From NCBI GenBank assembly GCA_902464015.1, contig CABQHM010000010.1, positions 1 to 64,000 of the forward strand: a stretch of 64,000 nt of DNA, in the 5' to 3' direction. The notes below the pieces were generated by a model, which was given only the letters and a program-made list of their open reading frames with translations, did not search any database and was not told the origin of the DNA. Positions 42,638-50,815 of the stretch are shown in pieces. The position numbers were made by a program, and so were the translations under genes. Numbering within the stretch: the first letter of the stretch is position 1; every line of letters starts with the position of its first letter. Origin of the DNA: an uncultured Coriobacteriales bacterium. GTDB lineage: Bacteria; Actinomycetota; Coriobacteriia; Coriobacteriales; UMGS124.

Positions 42638-44335
42638 ATGGCTCTTGAGATGACCAGGCGCAGTGCCATCGCCGCAACCGCAGCCGCAGCCGTGGCGGTC
42701 ACCGCCACCCCCGCTCTCGCCGAGGAAGAGACGCAGGCTGCCGGTGGTTTTGTCACCGGCGAGGCCCTCGTCAGCAAGCAGGACTACTTCGGCTATACCT
42801 CCGAGGCCCCCTCGTTCATGACCGCCCCCGAGCCCGTGGCCGCCGATCAGATTGTCGCCACCCTCGACTGTGACGTCCTCGTCATCGGCGCAGGCCTTGC
42901 TGGCACCTCTGCCGCCCGTGCCGCCGCTGAGGGAGGCGCCAAGGTCATCTGCGTTGAAAAGATGCACCAGCCTTCTTGCCGTGGTGCCGGCGCTGGCACC
43001 ATCAACTCCAAGCTGTCCTGCTCTTTTGAGGACGGTACCGTCAAAGACATCCCCGCAGCCGAGTTCCGCTGGATGCAGACCTGCGGCAACCGCCTGAACG
43101 AGGCTCTCGTTGCCAAGTACATGTACCGTTCCGGTGAGGCCGCCGACTGGCTGTGCGAGGCCGGCGAGAAGCACAAGTGCTTCATGGGAATCTGGGACGG
43201 CTACAGCCGTCATGAACTCCTGCCCGACGAGCCCGGTTACGTCTGTATGAGCGCCACCGACGACTCCGACATCAACCAGCCCTATGCCTCCTTCGTCGCC
43301 GCCGACGTCCAGTCCATCGAGGCAATGGCGGCAGGCGCCGAGTTCATGTTCGAGTGCCCCGCCCAGTATCTGCTCCAGGACGAATCTGGCGCAGTAACTG
43401 GTGCCATCGTCCTTGACGAAGAGGGCTACAAGCAAATCAACGCCCCGAAGGTCATCATGGCAACCGGTGACATCGGTGGCTCCGAAGAAATGATGCGTTA
43501 CTACTGCCCCGAAGGCATCTCCATCCCCAGCGTGTACACCCCCGCCGGTGCCAACACCGGTGACGGCCACAAGATGATTCTGTGGGCCGGCGGTCACATG
43601 GGTCGCGCGCCCTTCGCAACCGCACTACACCCCCAGCGCTGGGCTGACCCGTTCTCCAACCAGCTCGAGGGCCCCTTCCTGTACGTCAACGAGAAGGGCG
43701 AGCGCTTCTTCAACGAGGGCACCTGGGTCCAGGCTCGCTCGCTGCAGATCATGCAGAACACGGCAGATGACTGCGCCTGGTCCATCTTCGACTCCAGCTG
43801 GCCCGAGGACCTCATGGCCTCCTTCCCCTACGGCGGCGGCATGTTCTGGGATATGTTCCGCTACAAGGGCGAGTCGGATTACCAGACCACGATTGACTAC
43901 TACACGCAGTCGCTCGTCGATGCCGACGGTTCCACCTATGAGACAGCCGACACACTCGAGGAGCTCGCCGAGAAGATCGGCGTTCCTGCCGACAAGCTCG
44001 TCGAGACCGTAAACCACTACAACGAGGTTTGCGCCTCTGGTGTCGACACCGACTTCTGCAAGCGCCCCGAGCTGCTCTTCCCCTGCGACACACCTCCGTA
44101 CCACGCCTCCAAGGTGGGCGCGGTGCTTCTCGTAGTGTGCGGCGGCGCTGTCATCGACGCCAACTTCCAGTGCCTCGACGTCGACGGCAACCCCATCCCC
44201 GGCCTCTATGCCGTGGGCAACACCTCCGGCGGCACGGCCGAGGTCGACTACCCCATCAACGTGCCTGGCAACAGCCACGGCCAGGCCCTTACCCAGGGCT
44301 ATCTCGCGGGCCGCATCTGCGCCGGCGTAGAGTAA
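42638..44335 (+). CDS. Tat-exported FAD-dependent fumarate-reductase-like flavoprotein
   Basis: A 565-residue enzyme. The signal MTRRSAIAATAAAAVAVTATPALA has the twin arginines, and cleavage is likely after PALA. The FAD motif VLVIGAGLAGTSAARAA starts near residue 80. CRGAGAGTINSKLS and NEKGERFFNEGTWVQARS are substrate-region landmarks; the TRD arginine is absent. The C-terminal GLYAVGNTSGGTAEVDYPINVPGNSHGQALTQGYLAG closes the FAD site. No FMN-bind domain. GAGGAGG lies ~8 nt before the ATG. It is divergent from a LysR gene and has its own terminator. Substrate unknown. Confidence 0.93.
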   Translation: MALEMTRRSAIAATAAAAVAVTATPALAEEETQAAGGFVTGEALVSKQDYFGYTSEAPSFMTAPEPVAADQIVATLDCDVLVIGAGLAGTSAARAAAEGGAKVICVEKMHQPSCRGAGAGTINSKLSCSFEDGTVKDIPAAEFRWMQTCGNRLNEALVAKYMYRSGEAADWLCEAGEKHKCFMGIWDGYSRHELLPDEPGYVCMSATDDSDINQPYASFVAADVQSIEAMAAGAEFMFECPAQYLLQDESGAVTGAIVLDEEGYKQINAPKVIMATGDIGGSEEMMRYYCPEGISIPSVYTPAGANTGDGHKMILWAGGHMGRAPFATALHPQRWADPFSNQLEGPFLYVNEKGERFFNEGTWVQARSLQIMQNTADDCAWSIFDSSWPEDLMASFPYGGGMFWDMFRYKGESDYQTTIDYYTQSLVDADGSTYETADTLEELAEKIGVPADKLVETVNHYNEVCASGVDTDFCKRPELLFPCDTPPYHASKVGAVLLVVCGGAVIDANFQCLDVDGNPIPGLYAVGNTSGGTAEVDYPINVPGNSHGQALTQGYLAGRICAGVE

Positions 44336-44371
44336 ACGCTTAAGAGTCTCATCCCCCTGAAGGCTCTCTGC

Positions 44372-44424
44372 AAAGGCCCCGCAGGCAAGCCGAACGTCGG
44401 CACTCCTGCGGGGCCTTCCTGTTT
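44372..44424 (+). terminator. rho-independent terminator
   Basis: AAGGCCCCGCAGG pairs with CCTGCGGGGCCTT across a ~19-nt loop, followed by CCTGTTT. It lies 37 nt after the reductase stop. Confidence 0.82.
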
Positions 44425-44573
44425 GAAACCGCAACCGGCGGTCCTGGCTACCCGTGGAACGGCTGGCGTGGGCCACCCTCGCCCGCACCTCCAACCCCAT
44501 GGGGCTGCCGACTCTGACGCGCGCCTCTATTCTTCGGGCTTTCTCGCTGGGCCGTCGCCCCTGGTTCGTCCTC

Positions 44574-45173
44574 TTAATACCCCAGCTCTTCGCCGATGAG
44601 GACGACGTCCATGCGGGCGATGCCCATGGGCTTGCGGTCGAGGATGACGGTGGCACGGCAGATGCGGTCGGCGCAGTTGCAGTCATGGCAGCGCATGGGC
44701 TCGCTGAGGACGCAGGGCGTCTGCTTGCCAAACCTGCGCGCGTTGAGCGGGGAGGCGACGTTCTTGGCCCTGGCGATCGCCGCATGCAAGTTGGGGGCGA
44801 GCTTGTTGATGCCGGCGACGAATACAACGCGGTCATGACCGTAGATGGTAGAGGCCACACGGTTGCCCATGCCGTCTATGTTCACAATCTCACCCGTCTC
44901 GGAGATACCGTTTGCCGAGCTCAGATATGCCTGGGCATGCGCGGCGCGGTCGCGCTCCTCGGCGGTGGGCTGCTTCCAATGCCAGTACACCTCACCCTGG
45001 TCGGTAAGGGTTTCGTAGAGACCCATGATCTCGACGGTCTTGCTGCCGCCGATGCCCACCGACATACCCCTGAGCTCGCCGGCAACATACTCGGCCGCCT
45101 GAGCAGCGGTTTCGAAATACACGGCGTCAAAACCATGGCGCTTCAGGTTCGCAAGGGCAAGCTCGATGTTCAT
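44574..45173 (-). CDS. LUD-domain (LutC/YkgG-type) protein
   Basis: A 199-residue LUD/DUF162 protein. It shows the family's N-terminal MNIELALANLKRHGFDAVYFETAAQAAEYV, the SVGIGGSKTVEIMGLYE core, INIDGMGNRVAS-type strands and a C-terminal cysteine group (MRCHDCNCADRICRA) that could hold a metal or cluster. In lactate-utilisation operons such proteins partner with Fe-S subunits; stand-alone copies like this are common in anaerobes and their role is unclear. GAGGAGAGG lies 3-4 nt before the ATG at 45173. Three ~45-bp tandem repeats lie directly upstream. It is convergent with the reductase ending at 44335. Confidence 0.88.
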   Translation of the reverse strand: MNIELALANLKRHGFDAVYFETAAQAAEYVAGELRGMSVGIGGSKTVEIMGLYETLTDQGEVYWHWKQPTAEERDRAAHAQAYLSSANGISETGEIVNIDGMGNRVASTIYGHDRVVFVAGINKLAPNLHAAIARAKNVASPLNARRFGKQTPCVLSEPMRCHDCNCADRICRATVILDRKPMGIARMDVVLIGEELGY

Positions 45174-45188
45174 AGGCCTCTCCTCGGT

Positions 45189-45320
45189 GTGCGTAGGCAA
45201 TCGCCTGCGGCGGATTTGGCCATATTCTAGCAAGCGCGCAGGTAATCGCCCATAACAGGCCCAGGCATATTCCGGCAAGCGCACGGGTAATCGCCCGCAA
45301 CAGATTTCGGCTAGTCCATC
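45189..45320. repeat. 45-bp tandem repeat upstream of the LUD gene
   Basis: Nearly three units with exact 45-bp spacing, marked by AATCGCC at 45199, 45244 and 45289 and by GGCAAGCGC or AGCAAGCGC between them. The unit length is a multiple of three and one frame stays open through it, but no start codon with a ribosome-binding site precedes it, so it is probably a regulatory or slipped-strand repeat. Confidence 0.65.
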
Positions 45321-45369
45321 GAGCGTTACAAGCCTTATCGTTGCGGGCGGAGATGCCTGTCGCCGACTC

Positions 45370-46107
45370 CTACCCCCAGCGTTCGAGGAGGGCCTGAAGA
45401 CGGGTGGCGAGGCCCCGGTGATGATCGAGCTCGTCGATAACAATAACGGGCCTGCGTGTCAAACGTTCCGAGAGGCACGCGACGAGACGGTCGGTATCCT
45501 GGCGGATGCCGGCGATGGGCTCGGGATGATCGAGACCCTCGTTGGCACCGCAAGCCACAACGACACGGGGGTCGCACGCCAGGGACGTCCGGGCGACACG
45601 GTTCACGATGCCTGGATACCACGTGCTAGGGCTTGCGAGAAGATACGTTGAGAACACATCGGTGTTAAGCATGGCGAATAGACCGAACAGGCCAGCAAGC
45701 GAGTACCCGAACAGACCAATAGGTCCCTCGGTGTGTTCGCGTCGCAACGCCGTGGCCACAGGCAGCACCGTATCCGCCAAAAACACCTCGGCACCGCCAC
45801 CGAAATCTGGTGCGCCGGGCTTGTAAGCTGGGTGCGACCAGGGGGTATATTGCGCAAGGCCGCGGTCGACGGGGTCGGGGTCGATGCCCACCATAAGCGG
45901 CAAGCATGCTGGGTCGAGCCTGCCCTCGGCAACCAGGCGATCAACACGGCGCAGTACGCGCGTTCCGTCGAGAACCACAAGCGCGCCGGGCGTGGAGGCG
46001 TAACCGCTCGGACGCGCAACAACGCAGGAAACGCCCGCAATCACCTCACGCGCAATCGCAAGGGACGAGATTTCTTCGCGCTCGTCTTCATTGTCAACAA
46101 TTGGCAT
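45370..46107 (-). CDS. alpha/beta-hydrolase esterase (enterochelin-esterase/Fes-like)
   Basis: A 245-residue cytoplasmic esterase of the esterase-D/Fes type. GPIGLFGYSLAGLFGLFAM holds the GxSxG nucleophile elbow; YTPWSHPAYKPG, YLLASPSTWYPG and the C-terminal ELDHHRG with the likely catalytic His complete the pattern. Such enzymes hydrolyse imported ferric catecholate siderophores to free the iron. The context supports this: an AraC regulator and a siderophore/heme-type ABC importer lie next door. The ATG at 46107 follows AAGGAG by about 13 nt. Substrate not proven. Confidence 0.82.
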   Translation of the reverse strand: MPIVDNEDEREEISSLAIAREVIAGVSCVVARPSGYASTPGALVVLDGTRVLRRVDRLVAEGRLDPACLPLMVGIDPDPVDRGLAQYTPWSHPAYKPGAPDFGGGAEVFLADTVLPVATALRREHTEGPIGLFGYSLAGLFGLFAMLNTDVFSTYLLASPSTWYPGIVNRVARTSLACDPRVVVACGANEGLDHPEPIAGIRQDTDRLVACLSERLTRRPVIVIDELDHHRGLATRLQALLERWG

Positions 46108-46170
46108 ATCTACCAGCGCTCCTTTTCAAGTCAACCAATCCATCCGTTTCTGCGGCAAGGCCCGCCCTCA

Positions 46171-47010
46171 TCAGCCGTCGTCCCTCAGCCCTGCGGCCGC
46201 GCCCTGCTCGACGTCCCTGCGGGCCTCGCTGGGCGAACAACCGTAATGCCGTCTGAACAGGCGGCTGAAGTACAGGGGGTCGTCGTAGCCGACAGCGTAA
46301 GCCACGTCCTTCACGCGCATGTCGGTCTGAAGCAGGCGCATGGCTTGCTCAAGCCGCAGCGAGATGAGCAGGTTCATGGGACGCACGCGATGGGCCCGCG
46401 CAAAACAATACGAAAAGCGTTGCGCCCCCATGCCGTAGCGGGCAGCAAGATCATCCAGGCATATCGGCTCGGCGAAGTGCGTCTCGATGTATGCACGGGC
46501 CCGCGCCATGCGTTCATCGACCCTCGTGCGAGGCGAGGGGTCGAACATCGTGCGCAAAAGATTGGTGGCTCCCACAATCTGATTGAGACGGCTGTCGAGC
46601 GTCGCGGCCGCATTGAGCGCCTCGAGGGCCTCGACACGCGCCATGAGCTCGTCATAGTTGGCAGGCGCGAAATCAAAAGGGCGCATCATCCAGTGCTGAG
46701 GATCACCCGTATCGTCGCCATTTGCCTCGTAGTACACGTTGATGTGCTCAAACGGCTCGTCGCCCACGGCCTCAAACAGCAGGTCTTCGTGCGGACAGCC
46801 GTGCAGGATAACCCCACGGCGGCCCTCCAGGCACTCCCCGCCCAACACGAAGCGCGCCGTGCCGCGCACCGGAAAGATCAATGCCGAATGGATGGTGGAG
46901 TAACGGGCGCACTCGCCTGGAAACTTGACCTGGCGGCTGACCGCGAACACGCTGAAGGGCCGCTGGGCGTAGACGCGCCGCAGCTCCAGTGCCGATGGGT
47001 GTGCATTCAT
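46171..47010 (-). CDS. AraC-family transcriptional regulator
   Basis: A 279-residue regulator with an N-terminal cupin-like sensing domain (FSVFAVSRQVKFPGECARYSTIHSALIFPVRG ... GVILHGCPHED) and two C-terminal helix-turn-helix motifs (ARAYIETHFAEPICLDDLAARYGM, then DVAYAVGYDDPLYFSRLFRRHYGCSPSEAR). ATG at 47010 is chosen because GGAAGG lies 7 nt upstream; an ATG at 47025 lacks one. It is divergent from the ABC importer operon at 47217 and upstream of the esterase gene, so it probably activates both when the imported chelate is sensed. Confidence 0.92.
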   Translation of the reverse strand: MNAHPSALELRRVYAQRPFSVFAVSRQVKFPGECARYSTIHSALIFPVRGTARFVLGGECLEGRRGVILHGCPHEDLLFEAVGDEPFEHINVYYEANGDDTGDPQHWMMRPFDFAPANYDELMARVEALEALNAAATLDSRLNQIVGATNLLRTMFDPSPRTRVDERMARARAYIETHFAEPICLDDLAARYGMGAQRFSYCFARAHRVRPMNLLISLRLEQAMRLLQTDMRVKDVAYAVGYDDPLYFSRLFRRHYGCSPSEARRDVEQGAAAGLRDDG

Positions 47011-47216
47011 GAGTAGGCCTTCCATGACAAAGAATCGTAGTTGATGAGTTCAGTTTATGGTAGACATCTGAATTGTCCATGTTTTAAAGAGTATGCTATG
47101 TTCAACTTTCATAAGTTAGATAAAGATTCCTTTGTCACATCGAGGCGCGCCTGCCGAGGGATTCCGCCGGAATGCCCACGCAGACCGCGCCCGCCACTAC
47201 GAAAGGATGGATGAAC
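47011..47216. promoter_or_regulatory. divergent AraC/ABC-importer control region
   Basis: AACTTTCATAAGTT near 47106-47119 is a small dyad. The region around 47040-47130 is clearly AT-richer than its surroundings, as expected for two promoters. No classical Fur box was recognised. GAAAGGATGG at 47201-47210 is the ribosome-binding site for the binding-protein gene. Confidence 0.4.
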
Positions 47217-48332
47217 ATGGATCGTCTTTGCGTGAACCGCCGCCAGTTTGCCGCAGTCGCCGGCCTGGCCCTTGCCCTGCCCGTTTTCGCAGGCGTCGCC
47301 GCACGCAACGCCTGGGCCGATGACGCCAAGTCGGGCGACAAGGATTCCTCCAAGGTGTCCTCTACCTCCGATGCCCCCGCTGAGCAGGCAACTTCTCCTG
47401 AGCCTTATGTGCCCGCTGCAACCGTCTATCCGCTCACCATCTCCCTTGTGGACGGCGACGGCACGGAGTTCGAGCAGACTTTCGAGGCCGCCCCGACCAC
47501 GGCCGTCACCCTGACCGACTCGATGGCCGAGATTATGTGCCTGCTCGGCCTTGCCGATCGCGTCGTGGGCACCGTGACGCCCGAGGCGACGATGCCCGAG
47601 ACCGTGGCCGATGCTTATGCGCAGATTCCCCAGCTCGGCGACAAGAAGACCCTCTCCCGCGAGACGATTGTGGGCGTGGGCCCCGAGGTGGTCATGGGCC
47701 GCGCCATGACGTTCAACAAGGACGGTCAGACAAGCGCCGCCGACTACAACGAGATGGGCATCAACGTCTACATCCAGCCTGCCACCTCGGCAAAGATGAA
47801 CCCCACACTGCAGGGCATCGTGGACGATATCAAGAACGTCGCCGAGGTCTTCGACGCCCAGGAAGCTGCATCCGACCTGGTAAACGACCTGCAAGATCGC
47901 CTTGCTGCCATTGAATCCCGTGTTGCCGAGGCAGCCGCCGCAGCCGAGGCCGCACAGAGCGTGCTCATCATGACGAACTTCAAGGAGGGCACGTTCGGCA
48001 CCTTCGGAGGCAAGACCGGCGCCAGCCTGCAGTTCAACATGATCGAGGCTATGGGTGCCACCATGGCATCCACCGAGAGTGCCTCAGGCCTCACCTACGA
48101 GAACCTCGTCGCCTTCAACCCCGACGTCATTCTCTACATCACGGCGAACCGCAATGCCGAGACCGATCCGCTCGTACTCGACACCATTTATGGCGAGCCT
48201 TCCGTGCAGGAGGTCCCCGCCGTCGCCAACAAGAAGATCGTCGAGATTCCTTACGCCGAGTTCATGGACGCATCCCCGCGCGTGTTCGACTCGGCCGAGA
48301 AGATCCTCGACGTCCTGTACCCGCAGGCCTAA
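47217..48332 (+). CDS. ABC-importer substrate-binding protein (iron-chelate/cobalamin class)
   Basis: A 371-residue extracytoplasmic binding protein. The export signal CVNRRQFAAVAGLALALPVFAG is of Tat type, with no lipobox cysteine near the cleavage site. After a Ser/Lys/Asp-rich spacer comes a BtuF/FepB-like two-lobe domain: VTLTDSMAEIMCLLGLADRVVG, IVGVGPEVVMG, a connecting helix with RVAEAAAAAEAAQSV, LTYENLVAFNPDVILYI and FMDASPRVFDSAEKILDVLYP. ATG at 47217 follows AAAGGA by 9 nt. It starts a three-gene operon with permease and ATPase. The ligand is probably a ferric siderophore or heme, inferred from the neighbouring esterase. Confidence 0.9.
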   Translation: MDRLCVNRRQFAAVAGLALALPVFAGVAARNAWADDAKSGDKDSSKVSSTSDAPAEQATSPEPYVPAATVYPLTISLVDGDGTEFEQTFEAAPTTAVTLTDSMAEIMCLLGLADRVVGTVTPEATMPETVADAYAQIPQLGDKKTLSRETIVGVGPEVVMGRAMTFNKDGQTSAADYNEMGINVYIQPATSAKMNPTLQGIVDDIKNVAEVFDAQEAASDLVNDLQDRLAAIESRVAEAAAAAEAAQSVLIMTNFKEGTFGTFGGKTGASLQFNMIEAMGATMASTESASGLTYENLVAFNPDVILYITANRNAETDPLVLDTIYGEPSVQEVPAVANKKIVEIPYAEFMDASPRVFDSAEKILDVLYPQA

Positions 48333-48341
48333 GGGGAACCC

Positions 48342-49403
48342 ATGCTGAGGCGCAGCGGCCCGTTCCGGGCATTCATCTGTGTGCTCGTGTGCGGGCTGCT
48401 CGCCAGCATGGTCGCGACGTCATGCATGGGGGCAATCGACGTCTCGCTTCCAGACGCACTCGCCATTCTGACAAACCACCTGTTCGGTACGCCCCTGCCC
48501 GATGACGGACACATCGGTGTGTCCACGGACAACATCATCTGGCGCCTGCGTTTCCCGCGCATCCTGCTGGGTGCCGCCGTGGGAGCCGGCCTTGCGCTGG
48601 CAGGAGTCGTCATGCAGGCCAGCGTGCAAAACACCCTGGCAGAGCCCTACATCCTGGGCATTTCCTCAGGCGCCAGCTTCGGCGCCACGCTCGCCATCAT
48701 GTGCGGTGCCGGCTCGATTGCCCTCATAGACGGCGTGGGTTCGGTCTCGTTCTTCTCGTTTTTGGGCTCGATTGTGGCAACCGTGGGCGTGCTGCTTTTG
48801 GCTTCGGCCGGCGGCAAGATGACCACCAGCAAGCTCGTTTTGTCCGGCATGATACTGAACGCCCTGTTCACAGCCTTGTCCAACTTCATCATCACCGTGG
48901 CCGCCGACGCGCAAGGCATGCTCGACCTCAAGTTCTGGACGATGGGGTCGCTCACGCGGGCCGGTTGGGACAACGTCTGGCTCGTACTGGGCGTGGTGCT
49001 GGCCGGCACAGTCTTCTTCCTCACACAGTTTCGTTCGCTTAACATCCTGCTCATGGGCGACGAGGCCGCCACGACGCTTGGCTTGAACACGGCACGTCGA
49101 CGTTGGGTCTATCTTGTCGTATCCGCCCTGCTTGTGGGGTGCATGGTGTCCGCCGTGGGCACCATCGGCTTCGTGGGACTCATGATTCCGCACATCGCCC
49201 GCTCGCTTGTGGGTTCAGACCATCGACGCCTCATCCCGTCCGCCGTGCTCATCGGGGCGGTGTTCATGCTGTGGGCCGACGCTGCCGCGCGCACGCTCAT
49301 CGTCAACTCCGAGGTGCCCATCGGCATCCTCACCGCGCTCATCGGCGCCCCGTTCTTCGTCTACATCATGGTCGCGCGTAACTACAGCTTCAAAGGCAAC
49401 TGA
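48342..49403 (+). CDS. FecCD-family ABC importer permease
   Basis: A 353-residue permease with about ten transmembrane helices. Family landmarks are RLPR-like WRLRFPRILLGAAVGAGLALAGVVMQ, NTLAEPYILGISSGASFGAT, LSGMILNALF, GTIGFVGLMIPHIARSLVGSDHR (the loop contacting the ATPase) and the C-terminal EVPIGILTALIGAPFFVYIM. It forms the membrane channel for the substrate delivered by the preceding binding protein. The gap to that gene is 9 nt and to the ATPase 12 nt, so the three are one transcript. A homodimer is expected because only one permease gene is present. Confidence 0.96.
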   Translation: MLRRSGPFRAFICVLVCGLLASMVATSCMGAIDVSLPDALAILTNHLFGTPLPDDGHIGVSTDNIIWRLRFPRILLGAAVGAGLALAGVVMQASVQNTLAEPYILGISSGASFGATLAIMCGAGSIALIDGVGSVSFFSFLGSIVATVGVLLLASAGGKMTTSKLVLSGMILNALFTALSNFIITVAADAQGMLDLKFWTMGSLTRAGWDNVWLVLGVVLAGTVFFLTQFRSLNILLMGDEAATTLGLNTARRRWVYLVVSALLVGCMVSAVGTIGFVGLMIPHIARSLVGSDHRRLIPSAVLIGAVFMLWADAAARTLIVNSEVPIGILTALIGAPFFVYIMVARNYSFKGN

Positions 49404-49415
49404 GGGGGAGCCGTC

Positions 49416-50207
49416 ATGCATCTCGAGGTGCGCAACCTTTCGGTGGCCATCCACCGCAGACCCATCGTCTCCGGTGTATCGCTCACCGTGGACAATGGCG
49501 AGTTTGTGGGCATGCTCGGCCCCAACGGCTGCGGCAAATCCACAACGCTGCGAGCGATATACCGCTTGAACAGGAAGTATTCCGGCCAGATCATGTGGGA
49601 CGGCCGCGACGAGCGCACAATCACCCAAAAGGAGTTTGCCCGCCGGGTCGCCGTGGTGAGCCAGTTCAACGACATCGCCTTCGACTTCACCGTCCGCGAG
49701 GTGGTGCTTATGGGCCGCGCACCCCACATGGGCATGCTCTCCCGCGAGACGGATTCCGATCAGGAGATTGTCGCGCAATCACTTGATATGGTAGACATGG
49801 CTCACTTTTCCGATCGCTCATTCGCATCGTTGTCGGGCGGGGAGAAGCAGCGCGTCATCTTGGCGCGTGCGCTGGCGCAAAAGCCCGAGTTCCTCATCTT
49901 GGACGAGCCAACGAACCACCTGGATATCAAACACCAGCTGCAGACACTCGCCATAGCACGTGACCTGGGCATAAGCTGCCTGGCCGCCCTGCACGACCTC
50001 GCCATGGCAAGCAGATTCGTCGACCGCGTGTGCCTCATGAAGGCAGGGTCCGTGGTGGCCTCGGGACCGGTGGGGGAAGTCGTGACGTCCGAACGTATCC
50101 ACGAGGTGTACGACGTCGAGGCCCGCGTGACCCCAGCAGGCCCAGCAGGCGACGACTGGGACGGCGGCCTCACCGTGGCATACCGCTATCCCCAACGGGT
50201 GCGCTAG
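49416..50207 (+). CDS. ABC importer ATPase (FecE/FhuC class)
   Basis: A 263-residue ATPase. Walker A is GPNGCGKSTTL, the Q-loop is VVSQFND, the signature is LSGGEKQRVILARALAQKPEFLILDEPTNHLD (including Walker B), and the H-loop is AALHDLAMASRFVD. The C-terminal GPVGEVVTSERIHEVYDVEARV is typical of iron-chelate and cobalamin importers. It energises uptake with the two preceding gene products. GAGGGGG lies 6 nt before the ATG. It is the last gene of the operon; no clear terminator was recognised in the next 100 nt. Confidence 0.96.
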   Translation: MHLEVRNLSVAIHRRPIVSGVSLTVDNGEFVGMLGPNGCGKSTTLRAIYRLNRKYSGQIMWDGRDERTITQKEFARRVAVVSQFNDIAFDFTVREVVLMGRAPHMGMLSRETDSDQEIVAQSLDMVDMAHFSDRSFASLSGGEKQRVILARALAQKPEFLILDEPTNHLDIKHQLQTLAIARDLGISCLAALHDLAMASRFVDRVCLMKAGSVVASGPVGEVVTSERIHEVYDVEARVTPAGPAGDDWDGGLTVAYRYPQRVR

Positions 50208-50532
50208 GACGCAACCAGACGATATGACCCGAACCCAACGTAACCGCGGGCGGTTCTGGAAAAGGGGCCTCCAGCGGCCTACGATGTCTCTCGCCACAAA
50301 AACGGCGGCGGGAGGAAAGCGCTGATTGCCCACGGCTGGTTTCATCGAGCACCTTTTCTATCTTTCTACCTGCGCTGTTTCCATAGCGAAATACCGAAGA
50401 GCCCGCGTACCCATCGTTTCCCAACGGTACGGTCGCGTCTCCAATACGGCAGACCTCCTTCGCCTTGCTACGCGACACTTGGGTGTCTCCGGGAAGAAAC
50501 TGCCGCCCCCGGCCCCCGGCCCTTCCAAAAAA

Positions 50533-50659
50533 CGCGTATGTTTGCGTTTTAATCTGCGGCCCCAAGGTAGCCGTCAAACAAGCAATTCGTCTACCTGGGA
50601 CGATGTTAAGGGACTTTACTCAGATACTTTACCTGTCCGATTTAAAACGCAAACGTGCG
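50533..50659. promoter_or_regulatory. 93-nt inverted-arm cassette, copy 2
   Basis: The left arm CGCGTATGTTTGCGTTTT (50533-50550) and right arm AAAACGCAAACGTGCG (50644-50659) are inverted copies with exactly 93 nt between them. AGGTA begins 15 nt after the left arm and CTACCTG lies at 50591-50597, 40 nt after it. This matches the cassette at 9086-9213 in arms, spacing and internal positions. It ends ~156 nt before the CobW ATG. The rest of the 608-bp gap 50208-50815 holds no recognisable gene or riboswitch. Confidence 0.6.
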
Positions 50660-50815
50660 CCATTTTTTCTCGCGTGGCAGGCTCTGTGGACTCGAATCGG
50701 CTCCTTCTCGCTCCTCGTACACCCCACCTCCACACGTTTGGGGGATATAATGCGCCGTCTGTATACCAAAGCCGCGCGCAGGCACGCGACACATAGCGCA
50801 AGGGAGCACGCAACC

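Noticed and set aside
45189..45443. N-terminal extension of the LUD protein through the 45-bp repeats
   Set aside because: The frame is open, but GAGGAGAGG and ATG at 45173 give a proper start matching the family's N-terminus; the extension would be Arg/Leu/Pro repeat sequence overlapping the esterase gene.
50208..50815. Cobalamin riboswitch upstream of the CobW gene
   Set aside because: No conserved B12-box or stem pattern was found; the structured element there is the inverted-arm cassette.
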